Assembly (NCBI GenBank): GCA_025359885.1
Contig: JANYDG010000005.1
Coordinates: 1 to 32,672 of the forward strand
Direction of reading: 5' to 3'
Source of the DNA: Acidobacteriota bacterium
GTDB taxonomy: Bacteria > Acidobacteriota > Terriglobia > Terriglobales > Acidobacteriaceae
Length of the DNA: 32,672 nt
A model generated the notes under the pieces. That model saw nothing but the letters and a program-made list of their open reading frames with translations. It was not told the origin of the DNA and did not search any database. The position numbers and the translations under genes are program-made. Of the stretch, positions 1 to 7,688 are shown piece after piece; position 1 is the first letter of the stretch; the number at the start of each line of letters is the position of its first letter.

Positions 1-1652
1 GAGGCGAGCGCGAGGAGGAATGCGTTCTTTTCAATGAAGGCGCGTTCGAAGAAGTCGAGGGCGTCAGAGAAGCGGTTGAGGGCGAGGTAGATTTCGCCGA
101 TCCACTGGGAGGCGATACACTCGCGGGCAGATCGGTCCTTCAGTTCAGCGATCAGTTCCTCGGCCTCGTCGGTGCGTCCGGCGCAGGCGTAGGCCACGCC
201 GAGCCCGGCAACGAGCATCTGGTGGTGGTCGCTGGCGATTGCAGCTTTGAGGCTTTCAGTGATGGCAGCCTCGGCGCGACCGCTCAAAGAGTAGATCCAG
301 CTGCGAATCCAATGGATGAGAATCGCTTTCGGTTCAAGGTCGAGGGCGCGTTCAATCAGTACGGCAGAGGCGTCGAGGTCGCCGGCACAAAAGTGGGTCG
401 CGGCAGTCACGTAGCAGATGAGGCCGGAATCCGGGTCATCGGGAATACAAAGCAGGGCTTCAGCCTTGGCCAGTTCAGCTCTGCCGGTCACTGCGTAGAG
501 CAGTGCACGGTAGGCGCGGGCGACGGCCAGCCGAGGGTCGAGTGCGAGGGCGCGGGTCAGGGAGGCTTCGCCGTGGACCCAGTCGTGTTCCAGCAGGACC
601 TGGATCGCGCCCAGGGAGAGGTGTGCTTCCGCTAAATTACCGTCCAGTTGGAGGGCCCGGCGCGCAAGGGCGAGGGCTTTGGGGTAGGCTTCGTGGTGGG
701 CTCTGAAGGAGTAAACGGCCATGATGAGGAAGCAGTCGGCGAGGCCGGAGTGGGGCAAGGCATATTCAGAATCAGCAGCGATCGCCTGGTCAAAGTGGAG
801 CATGGCGGCCTGCAGGTACGCGCGGTTGCGTCGCTCCCAGTAGTAGCGGCCCTTGAGATAAAGCTTGTAGGCCTCGAGGCTCTCAGTTGAGCGGCGGATG
901 CCGGATGCAAGGTGGAAGAGCTTGCCCTTGAGGTTTTGAACGATGCCTTCGGTGATTTCATCCTGAATCTGGAAGACGTCGCCCTCGTCGCGGTCATAGC
1001 GTTCGGACCAGGTCTGCGAGCCGTCCTGGGTGCTGACGAGGTGGGCGGTGACGCGGAGCCGTGCCCCGGATTTACGCACGGTGCCTTCGAGGACGGTTTG
1101 AACGCCAAGGTGCAAGCCGATTTCGCCGAGCGCCATCCCTTTTTCGCGGCAGAGTACGGCCGACGTGCGGGAGATGACGCGAAGGCCGGGGACGCCGCCG
1201 AGGGCGTTGATGATTTCTGCGGCCATGCCTTCGCAGAAGGGCTGTTGGCTGCGGTCAGGACTGAGGTCTTCAAAGGGCAGGACGGCAATGGAGGGGACCT
1301 GGAGCGCGGGGGGCGGTGCTGGCTGGTCCTCTTCGAAGAGGGCGGGGACGAGGATGCGGTAGCCGCGGCGGGGCAGGGTTTCAACGAATGTTGGTTTGTC
1401 GGCAGTGTCTTCCAGGGCATCGCGGAGTTTCATCACGGCTGTATTGATGCTGCGGTCAAACTCGACGACGATGTCGCTTGGCCACAGCTGTGCGCGGAGT
1501 TCTTCGCGGGTGACAACGCCACCCTTGCGCTCAAGGAGCGCCTTGAGTATCTGGAACTGTTGCTCCCGCAGTCGGGTGACGACCCCGTCGCGGCGCAGGT
1601 CGGCGGTCTCAAGATCGAGTTCGAAGTCTCCGAAATGAACGAGTCGTGCCAT
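1..1652 (-). CDS. Winged-helix transcriptional regulator with TolB-like and TPR regions (3' end cut by window edge)
   Basis: The protein starts MARLVHFGDFELDLETADL and stays open for 550 codons to the window edge, so its C-terminus is missing. Residues about 1-105 form an OmpR/PhoB-type winged helix, ending in the family-typical 'VETLPRRGYRIL'. Residues about 120-245 resemble the TolB-like/adenylate-cyclase-associated region ('SIAVLPFEDLSPDRSQQPF', then 'LEGTVRKSGARLRVTAHL'). From about residue 255 onward helical TPR-like repeats follow ('AYKLYLKGRYYWERR', 'AEAHLSLGAIQVLL'). There is no receiver domain or membrane helix in the visible part, so it is probably a cytosolic one-component regulator; its signal is unknown. 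Such proteins are abundant in Acidobacteriota. It is transcribed away from the small secreted gene at 1870, and the 217-bp gap between them may carry both promoters. The start is the first ATG that gives an intact winged helix; no strong ribosome site is visible. Confidence 0.88.
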   Translation of the reverse strand, partial: MARLVHFGDFELDLETADLRRDGVVTRLREQQFQILKALLERKGGVVTREELRAQLWPSDIVVEFDRSINTAVMKLRDALEDTADKPTFVETLPRRGYRILVPALFEEDQPAPPPALQVPSIAVLPFEDLSPDRSQQPFCEGMAAEIINALGGVPGLRVISRTSAVLCREKGMALGEIGLHLGVQTVLEGTVRKSGARLRVTAHLVSTQDGSQTWSERYDRDEGDVFQIQDEITEGIVQNLKGKLFHLASGIRRSTESLEAYKLYLKGRYYWERRNRAYLQAAMLHFDQAIAADSEYALPHSGLADCFLIMAVYSFRAHHEAYPKALALARRALQLDGNLAEAHLSLGAIQVLLEHDWVHGEASLTRALALDPRLAVARAYRALLYAVTGRAELAKAEALLCIPDDPDSGLICYVTAATHFCAGDLDASAVLIERALDLEPKAILIHWIRSWIYSLSGRAEAAITESLKAAIASDHHQMLVAGLGVAYACAGRTDEAEELIAELKDRSARECIASQWIGEIYLALNRFSDALDFFERAFIEKNAFLLALA

Positions 1653-1869
1653 AGATTGAGTTTTCAGCGGGGCGCGAAATGCTGTAAATGAATGAATTTC
1701 ATCCTACTCTCATCCTTGATTTGCATCACTTGCTAAATCACATCGAAGTGACACAGAGATGACATGCAGACGATTGAGCGCGGGGAGGGATTGGAACAGA
1801 GTTATATCTGTAGCCCGGAGACATCGGAAAGTCCAGATGAGATGGGCAGATTTTGAAAGCGAGGACTCG

Positions 1870-2328
1870 ATGATGAATCCAGTACCAACTTCCCGACTTC
1901 GAATCATGACGGCAGCTTTGACCGCGTGCGCATTGTTGCTTTCGTTTTCACAAACTGCGAATGCCTACCAGAGCATTCCACCGTGGCCAAATTTTGATAT
2001 TGGGCCGAGCAAGGGGCAGGTCGTGGGTGTGGTGGTGGGCATCGCGGCCGTTGGCGCGGCCATCGGCGTCGGCGTCTATTACGCTGTACGGCACAATCAC
2101 AGCCTGACAGGTTGCGTTGTCTCAGGTGCAAACGGTATCGAGCTTTCCAATGAAGGCGACCACAAAACCTACGGGTTGGTGGGAGATATGGCGGCTATCA
2201 AAGCTGGCGACCGGGTACGCGTTTCGGGCAAAAAGCAGAAGAAAGGCAGTGGCGATGCATGGCCGTTCCTGGTCGAGAAGGTCTCAAAGGACTTTGGTCC
2301 TTGCCCGGTGTCGGCCGGGACGCACTGA
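1870..2328 (+). CDS. Small secreted protein with Gly-rich hydrophobic segment and possible OB-like C-terminal domain
   Basis: A 152-residue protein with a convincing signal peptide: basic start, hydrophobic stretch 'ALTACALLLSFSQTANA', then mature 'YQSIPPWPNF'. Residues about 50-73 form a Gly/Val/Ala-rich segment (VVGVVVGIAAVGAAIGVGV) that could be a membrane helix. After it comes a compact domain bounded by two cysteines ('LTGCVVSGANGIEL' and 'FGPCPVS') with 'YGLVGDMAAIKAGDRVRVSGK', which looks like a small OB-like barrel of the kind found in acidobacterial DUF5818-type proteins; that resemblance is from memory and unverified. I chose ATG 1870 because a longer reading frame upstream would add an Arg-rich leader ahead of the signal peptide, and GAGG lies about 6 bases before 1870. 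Function unknown; likely envelope-located. The tiny ORF at 2359 follows 30 bases downstream and may be co-transcribed. Confidence 0.7.
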   Translation: MMNPVPTSRLRIMTAALTACALLLSFSQTANAYQSIPPWPNFDIGPSKGQVVGVVVGIAAVGAAIGVGVYYAVRHNHSLTGCVVSGANGIELSNEGDHKTYGLVGDMAAIKAGDRVRVSGKKQKKGSGDAWPFLVEKVSKDFGPCPVSAGTH

Positions 2329-2358
2329 GGCAGGGGAAACTTCCGTGGAGGTAGGTCG

Positions 2359-2439
2359 ATGCGAACCATTGAATGGGATTGGGAGCTGGTGCTGAAATGG
2401 ATCGTCGCCCTGGCCATGATTGCGAGCCTCGCGGGCTGA
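2359..2439 (+). CDS. Putative 26-residue single-span membrane microprotein
   Basis: A 27-codon frame encodes MRTIEWDWEL followed by VLKWIVALAMIASLAG and stop TGA. A near-perfect Shine-Dalgarno, GGAGGT at 2347-2352, lies 6 bases before the ATG, which is stronger than that of most larger genes here. The peptide has an acidic, Trp-rich N-terminus (three Trp) and one hydrophobic helix long enough to span or lie in a membrane. It begins 30 bases after the secreted-protein gene ending at 2328, so the two could form a bicistronic unit. No homologue is recognised. It could be a real small protein (membrane regulator or toxin-like peptide) or a chance frame; the ribosome site is the main argument for it. 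Confidence 0.45.
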   Translation: MRTIEWDWELVLKWIVALAMIASLAG

Positions 2440-2449
2440 GGTTGCAGCG

Positions 2450-2480
2450 AAAAAAAACCGCGTCCCGGTTTGGGGGACGC
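2450..2480 (-). terminator. Rho-independent terminator of the porin gene
   Basis: On the minus strand a GC-rich stem (GCGTCCC at 2474-2480 paired with GGGACGC at 2460-2466, 7-base loop) is followed by GG and a run of eight T (2450-2457). It lies 26 bases after the porin stop codon. On the plus strand there is no T tract, so it acts in one direction only. Confidence 0.8.
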
Positions 2481-2506
2481 CGCTCTCGTTTCAGGTTGAA
2501 GCAGGT

Positions 2507-4531
2507 TTATGGGAGGAAGTAGCGGAAGCTCGTCCAAAACATGTTTTCGACGCCCTTGCCGGTTACGCCTGCCTTGTCAGAGATGCCATCGCGCACGGCA
2601 TAGCCGTACTGAATGCCCTGACGGATACGTCCTGCAGGTCCACGGTAAAGGTCATACCAATATCCACCCGTGAATTCCTGGACATACTGGGTTGCCGCAC
2701 CGCAGGAGCCTGCCGGGTAGAAGCCGACGCCCGTGTAGGCGGGGTTGCCGTCCGTTTTGCAGCCAGCGTTGCTGCTGTACTTTGAGCCGTATCCGACGCC
2801 GGCCAGGCCAGTCGCAAAGGTGATCGTACCCGGGACGGGAAGACCATTGGCGTCGGTGGTGGCAGCGGTAAAGTTCTTGACGCCGGTAATCGTGTTGGAG
2901 GAGTAGCCGGCGCGGCCAACAAAGTCACCGCCCCAGTTGAAGTAGGCGACGAGACGAGGATTGATCGTCCAATCGGCGGTGGTGAGCACCGAGGTGTTGC
3001 GCAGGGCGGCAAATTCGCCGTTGGGCTTATCGGTAAGGTCAGACAGGGTCGAGTTGCCGTAGCGGCCAACGCCCTCACCGTAGAGCCCCTTGGCTCCCAG
3101 TTCAAGCTTGTGAAAGAGGGTCTGGATGCGTGCGCTGGCGCCCACGCCGCCGAGAACGACTGCATTGTTGTAGGCACCAGCCGAGGAAATCTTGGCAACC
3201 TTGATGCCGTTGGTATCGGTCACGCCGCCGTAGAGGAAGGCGTTGTTGGTGACGTTGGGGAAAATCGTTTCGTGCGCGAAACGGGCGATGCCGAAGACTT
3301 CATAGTGGCCGTAGCCGGGATCGAAGGCAGCCTTGGCGATCAAGTCAGGGGCCTGGTTGAAAGTAATGTTGGCCAGGTTGGAGCAGATATTGAGGAATTT
3401 GGTGCCTGCGGCTACAGAGCCCTTGGATTCGCTGTAAGCGGTGTAGCTGGCGTTGGAGCAACCGCTGATGGCCGCGTTATAGTTGCCACCGTTGGCTCCG
3501 GCGCTGCCCAGCACTGCGTACGGCGTGTCGCCGGCCAGAGTTGCGGAGTAAAGAAACTCGGGATTTTCGACCGCGACGCCGAAGGCTGCCTTGGGGAAGG
3601 TTTTGGTGACGCGGAGGCCCCATTGGCGGGTCCAGGCGAAACCGGGGACGTAATTCGGATCGATGACCTGCGGAGTGGCAATATCCGAAGTAATGTTGGA
3701 CAGGCCCTTCTTGGTTTCCGTTGCGAGGGACCAGAGCTGTCCTGTGGTGATTGCCCAATGGGTCGGCGTTTCCAACTGACCCCAGACGACGCGCTGACGC
3801 AGCACGTAGCTGTTGGACTGGTTGGCATTGGAGGTGGTGCCGGTGCCGAGGAAGTCAGCTTCTACGTAGCCGCGCAGCGTGCCGAGATCGGTCTTGCCCT
3901 GCACCAGCAACGACATACGCGAGTGACGAGCGCCCGCATAGAACTCGCTGAGGTGATAAGCATCGGCGTGTTCGTAGGGGATCGCATTGAAAGGCGTCGG
4001 CTCATCTGCACCGGTCGCGTGGGTGCGGTAGATGGTTTCACCAGCGAAATAGCCGCCTGGGGTAAGAGTCACGCCTTTATAGTGCAGAACGTCCGGGCTC
4101 TCGATGGCCTTCTTGACCTTGGCCTGATCGTCCTGGATGGTGCCGACGACCATGGCCTGGTTGGCCTTGAGGTCGGTGACCGTGGTCTGAAGAGTGGAGA
4201 CGGCTGCGGCGTTGTCGGTGACTGCCTGTTGTTGCGACCCGGCTGCGGCTTCAGCGCGCGCGGCTGCGGCCTGAGCTGCGGTTGCTGCTTCCTGCGCCTG
4301 TTTCAGCCTGGCGTCGCGATCATTCAACTCATTCTTGAGCGAGTTGATCTGGTTTTCCATGTCCCGCTTGAGGTCCTGCAGTTGATCTGCGGTGACTGCG
4401 GCGGGCTTGGCTGCGGCCGCATGTTTGGCATGCTTTTTGGCCGGCGGGGTGGCGTCAGCGGCGGACGCATGCGCGGAGATAAATCCCACCGCAAGCACTG
4501 CGGCAGCAATCGCTTTCATCTGAATATTCAT
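2507..4531 (-). CDS. Outer-membrane porin with N-terminal coiled coil
   Basis: A 674-residue protein. Residues 1-24 are a signal peptide (MNIQMKAIAAAVLAVGFISA then HASA). Residues about 46-145 form a Lys/Glu/Gln/Ala-rich coiled coil ('LQDLKRDMENQINSLKNEL'), which in related porins can reach to the peptidoglycan or trimerise. The rest, from 'LHYKGVTLTPGGYFAGE' on, has alternating Gly/aromatic strands typical of an outer-membrane beta barrel and ends in an aromatic strand 'FWTSFRYFLP'. Substrate is not evident. I chose ATG 4531 because AGAGAGG precedes it by about 5 bases and because it puts the signal peptide at the N-terminus; the frame remains open upstream for 66 codons without signal-like sequence. 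Its own terminator lies directly downstream, so it is probably monocistronic. It resembles the putative porins common in Acidobacteriota. Confidence 0.82.
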   Translation of the reverse strand: MNIQMKAIAAAVLAVGFISAHASAADATPPAKKHAKHAAAAKPAAVTADQLQDLKRDMENQINSLKNELNDRDARLKQAQEAATAAQAAAARAEAAAGSQQQAVTDNAAAVSTLQTTVTDLKANQAMVVGTIQDDQAKVKKAIESPDVLHYKGVTLTPGGYFAGETIYRTHATGADEPTPFNAIPYEHADAYHLSEFYAGARHSRMSLLVQGKTDLGTLRGYVEADFLGTGTTSNANQSNSYVLRQRVVWGQLETPTHWAITTGQLWSLATETKKGLSNITSDIATPQVIDPNYVPGFAWTRQWGLRVTKTFPKAAFGVAVENPEFLYSATLAGDTPYAVLGSAGANGGNYNAAISGCSNASYTAYSESKGSVAAGTKFLNICSNLANITFNQAPDLIAKAAFDPGYGHYEVFGIARFAHETIFPNVTNNAFLYGGVTDTNGIKVAKISSAGAYNNAVVLGGVGASARIQTLFHKLELGAKGLYGEGVGRYGNSTLSDLTDKPNGEFAALRNTSVLTTADWTINPRLVAYFNWGGDFVGRAGYSSNTITGVKNFTAATTDANGLPVPGTITFATGLAGVGYGSKYSSNAGCKTDGNPAYTGVGFYPAGSCGAATQYVQEFTGGYWYDLYRGPAGRIRQGIQYGYAVRDGISDKAGVTGKGVENMFWTSFRYFLP

Positions 4532-4871
4532 TGAGCCTCTCTGAGTTACATACATCTTAGAAAATGGAGTTGTACCTGGCCGCTCGTTCTGTTGAAGTGT
4601 TGCCAAGTCCATCCTCTTCCTGTGCCGAGCCGAATCCTGTACCAGCGATGCAGTGAAAGATCGATCCGGGGGTGGATGCGATCGGCGGCCGGAAACGCTA
4701 AAAGAACCAGTCGGAGCGATCTCGCACATTGCGAGCCGCTAGCCCGGTCCCTTTCATGATTCCAGAGTTGTATGAATATTTGACGAACGAAAAGCCTGCG
4801 AATGTTTCAATTTGATTAATTCGAAAATTCACAGAAATTTGTTCGTTCTTTAACTCATTTCTGGCGGATTT
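4532..4871. other. 340-bp intergenic region upstream of porin, AT-rich part at 4750-4860
   Basis: This gap lies between the porin start and the stop codon of the PIG-L gene, both on the minus strand. The stretch from about 4750 to 4860 is clearly more AT-rich than the surrounding genes and is the probable promoter region of the porin. I could not single out a convincing -35/-10 pair. A 7-base inverted pair (GAACGAA at 4785, TTCGTTC at 4842) flanks the AT-rich core. No gene, RNA or clear terminator was seen. Confidence 0.4.
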
Positions 4872-7661
4872 TTAAGGGGTCTTTGCGCTGTTGCCTGAGC
4901 CCAGCAAGTTAGCCAGTAGCCGATAGGAGCCGGGCACCAGTTCGGGTAGCTGGCGGTGCAGTGCGTAGGCGATATAGATGTAGCTGCCTTTGCCAGGGTG
5001 GGCTACCAGCAGGCCTCCGCGCTGGGGATCTTGTCCGGGGTCGGCGGTTTCGGTGAGAGGAGTGTAGGCAGGGTCCCAAGAATCGAGGAAGGAGTGGCCG
5101 CGCTCCTCGACCCAGCCGTCAAAGTCGTGAGGGGTGATCTGGTTGGGGGTGGTGAGAAGGGCGTCTGCAGGGGCGAGCAGCTTGACGGGCGCGGTCTCGT
5201 CGACGACTTTTTCTGCGCTGCCGAGCTTGAGCGGGTAAGACGCGGGGAAGGTGTTGCTTTGGTACTGAACAAGCAGCGTGCCGCCGTTCTGGACGAAGGC
5301 GTCGAGGCGGGGCTGAATCATGCCGAGTTCAGGCCGGGCAGAGTAGGCGCGGATGCCGAGCACGACGGTGTCATAGGAGGAGAGGTCGGCGGAGAGGAGT
5401 TCCGCGGTGGTGAGCAGGTGAGGGGCCTGGCCGGTAAGCTGGCGAATGGCCTCGGGAACGGTGTCTCCGGTGCCCATGACATAGGCGATTTTCAGACCGG
5501 GTGTGACCCTGACATCAACGGTACGGGTCTTGATTTCTCCGGCGCGGTATTGGTTATAGGGGCGCAGGCCGAGGTAGCCAATGCGTTGCCAGCCACTCTT
5601 GTAGGTGTGGCCGTCGGCTTCGGCCTGGGCCTGGATCGCAAAGACCGAATCGCCCAAACCGGCCGGGGGGGTGACTTCAAAGGGCAGTGCGGCGGTTTCG
5701 CCAAAGGTTTTGCGGTGGAACTCGGCCTCGGCGGGGGTGGCGGTCCAGCCCTCAGGGAGGATCAGGCGGACTTTGCCGTCGGCCGCACCCTCGGTGTGGA
5801 TGGTGACGTTGACTGGGAGCGGGGAGCCGTTGAGGGGCAGGATCTGGGATTCGGGCGAAACGCGGACGCCGATCTTTGGCGTCACGACAAGTGGCTCAAA
5901 CACGCCGCCAATGCCCACTTGGCGCTGCATCGTCTGGACAACTTCGCCCAGCCGGATGGGCAGGCCCTGGTAGGTAAATTCAGCCCACGCAGCGAGGGGG
6001 TAGGGCTCAAAGGATCGGCCGCGCCACTCAGGCTTTGAAACGTCGTAGTAGGGCTGGGCGACCGTGTCCCGGGTGAAGTAGGGCGCGGTGGGGGCGGCGG
6101 TTTCTGGAACGCGGGCCTCAATCGTCAGGTCGGCGGCAGGAGTCTGCTTGCTTTCAGAGGACCATGAGTGGCCGTCGGCGCTTTGCAGCCAGACGTGGTC
6201 CAGTTTTGCCTGCGCGGTGGCATTGCCGGTATGGACGCGGACAAACAGTGTGTCGCCGGGGGAGACACTGCGCGAGGTTTCGTCAATGCCGCCGCCAAAG
6301 GGGCCGCTCGGCGCCGCGATTTTGGTCTGCACGGTGTAGGACTGCAGGTCAAGGCCGAGAGCGAGGGCCAGGGTCTGCTGAAATTGCTCGATTTTGAGTT
6401 CGATTTCGGCGGAGAGATTGGCCTTTTCGTTGGCGGAGAGGTCGCTGGCTGCAATGCGGCCTCTGAGCGCCAGGGCAGCCTGGTAGCCGGTCTTGAGCAG
6501 AGGTGCGATGGTCTCAGGATGCGCAATTGTGTACTGCTGCTGGGCGGTTGCAACCGGTGCGGCGAGGTCGGCGAGCCCGGTTTTGAGCCAGGCAGGTGCA
6601 GGGCCCTCGACCAGCGAAGCGATGCCGTCAATGCCGGTGGAGATGCCGGCGAAGAAACTTGCCTGCAATTCAGCAGGGACGGGGACGGTGGTAGCCCAGC
6701 GGTGATATTCCGAGGCACTGGAGCCGGTGAGGGAGGGGTTGCCGCCGCCGTTTTGGGACTTTTGCTCGCCCCAGCCTTCGCGCGCAATCTGGGTATATGT
6801 CCGGCCCAGGATCGGGTCGTAGGAGCCGGTGGGGATTTTGACGTCGGCCGAGAGCGGATGGTCAGACCAGCTCTCGGTGACGTAGTTGTAAAAGCGCACG
6901 GGAGCCCATTTGCCGGTGGCGTAGTCAAACATTCCTTTTGCCGTGACCGGGGCAAAGGGCATGCGGGAGAAGACGGCACGCGGGGACCACGGCCGCACTC
7001 CCAGGGCGAACTGTTCCGGAAAGGCGGCGGGGTCTCCCGCGGCTTTGTAGGCTTCCTGGGCGATGGCGGCGGAGACCTGGTGCTGGCCGTGGCCGTCGGT
7101 GATGCCGCCGACGAAGGTGGAGACGATGACCAGGGGGCGTTCGCGACGGATGGCAAGGACGGCGTCGTACAGCACGCGGTCATGGCCCCACTGGGTAAAG
7201 GCCTCTTCCTTGGTCTTTGAGAAACCAAAGTCGGCCTCCGTCCCCCAGTACTGCTTCACGCCGTAGAACTGGTCGGCACGCAGGAGCTCGCTGGTACGGA
7301 TGAGGCCGAGCGCGTCGTAGGAGTCTGAGCCGATGGCGTTCTGGCCGCCCTCGCCGCGGGTGAGGGTAAGCTGCGAGGCGCGGACTCCGTTGCCGCGGGT
7401 TTCATAGGTCAGCATGCCACCGTCTTCATCGTCGGGGTGGGCAATCACGATCATCAAACTGGCCCAGGTACCGAGGCGCTTGAGGGACTGGGCGAGGGCG
7501 GCTGCTCCGCGATCTTCGGGGAGGGGCAGGGCTACTTCGCGAGCCTCGGTGGCGGCCAATGCGGGGGAACCCGGCTGCTGGGCACGCGTGTATGCAGGGA
7601 GCAGGCTGGCGAGGGCCAGCCACGCCGCGGTCTGTCTTAAGGAAGGAAGAGGACCCATCAT
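4872..7661 (-). CDS. Large secreted PIG-L family deacetylase with C-terminal ThuA/amidotransferase-like region
   Basis: A 929-residue protein. The signal peptide is 'LRQTAAWLALASLLPAYTRA' just before 'QQPGSP'. The PIG-L (LmbE-like) domain starts near residue 70, with the zinc motif AHPDDE at about 74-79 and a later His pair in 'DGHGQHQ'. Family members remove acetyl groups from N-acetylglucosamine-type substrates. The middle (about 440-660) looks like Ig-like, NEW3/CARDB-type beta domains ('SPGDTLFVRVHTGNA', 'GVRVSPESQILPLNG'). The C-terminal 200 residues ('LKIAYVMGTGDTVPEAI', 'YDTVVLGIRAYSARPEL', 'GGTLLVQYQSNTFPAS') have the look of a ThuA-like flavodoxin/amidotransferase fold. The substrate is unknown, probably an extracellular glycan or glycoconjugate. 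The start was set at ATG 7661 to give a clean signal peptide; upstream codons would overlap the divergent permease gene, and no clear ribosome site is visible. Confidence 0.85.
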   Translation of the reverse strand: MMGPLPSLRQTAAWLALASLLPAYTRAQQPGSPALAATEAREVALPLPEDRGAAALAQSLKRLGTWASLMIVIAHPDDEDGGMLTYETRGNGVRASQLTLTRGEGGQNAIGSDSYDALGLIRTSELLRADQFYGVKQYWGTEADFGFSKTKEEAFTQWGHDRVLYDAVLAIRRERPLVIVSTFVGGITDGHGQHQVSAAIAQEAYKAAGDPAAFPEQFALGVRPWSPRAVFSRMPFAPVTAKGMFDYATGKWAPVRFYNYVTESWSDHPLSADVKIPTGSYDPILGRTYTQIAREGWGEQKSQNGGGNPSLTGSSASEYHRWATTVPVPAELQASFFAGISTGIDGIASLVEGPAPAWLKTGLADLAAPVATAQQQYTIAHPETIAPLLKTGYQAALALRGRIAASDLSANEKANLSAEIELKIEQFQQTLALALGLDLQSYTVQTKIAAPSGPFGGGIDETSRSVSPGDTLFVRVHTGNATAQAKLDHVWLQSADGHSWSSESKQTPAADLTIEARVPETAAPTAPYFTRDTVAQPYYDVSKPEWRGRSFEPYPLAAWAEFTYQGLPIRLGEVVQTMQRQVGIGGVFEPLVVTPKIGVRVSPESQILPLNGSPLPVNVTIHTEGAADGKVRLILPEGWTATPAEAEFHRKTFGETAALPFEVTPPAGLGDSVFAIQAQAEADGHTYKSGWQRIGYLGLRPYNQYRAGEIKTRTVDVRVTPGLKIAYVMGTGDTVPEAIRQLTGQAPHLLTTAELLSADLSSYDTVVLGIRAYSARPELGMIQPRLDAFVQNGGTLLVQYQSNTFPASYPLKLGSAEKVVDETAPVKLLAPADALLTTPNQITPHDFDGWVEERGHSFLDSWDPAYTPLTETADPGQDPQRGGLLVAHPGKGSYIYIAYALHRQLPELVPGSYRLLANLLGSGNSAKTP

Positions 7662-7688
7662 TATGGTCAGTGTACAACTGAGGTAGGG

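Noticed and set aside
1796..1811. ACAGA-GTTATA-TCTGT inverted repeat between the regulator and the small secreted gene
   Set aside because: Five-base arms are too short to separate from chance; kept only as a possible site for the divergent regulator.
3110..4534. 474-codon open frame on the plus strand opposite the porin gene
   Set aside because: It is the exact antisense of a protein with a clear signal peptide and barrel. Its composition (Gly/Val/Asp/Arg with no domain) is what antisense of a GC-rich gene gives.
6168..7220. 350-codon plus-strand frame opposite the PIG-L gene
   Set aside because: Antisense to the zinc-binding domain; low-complexity Gly/Asp/Arg composition.
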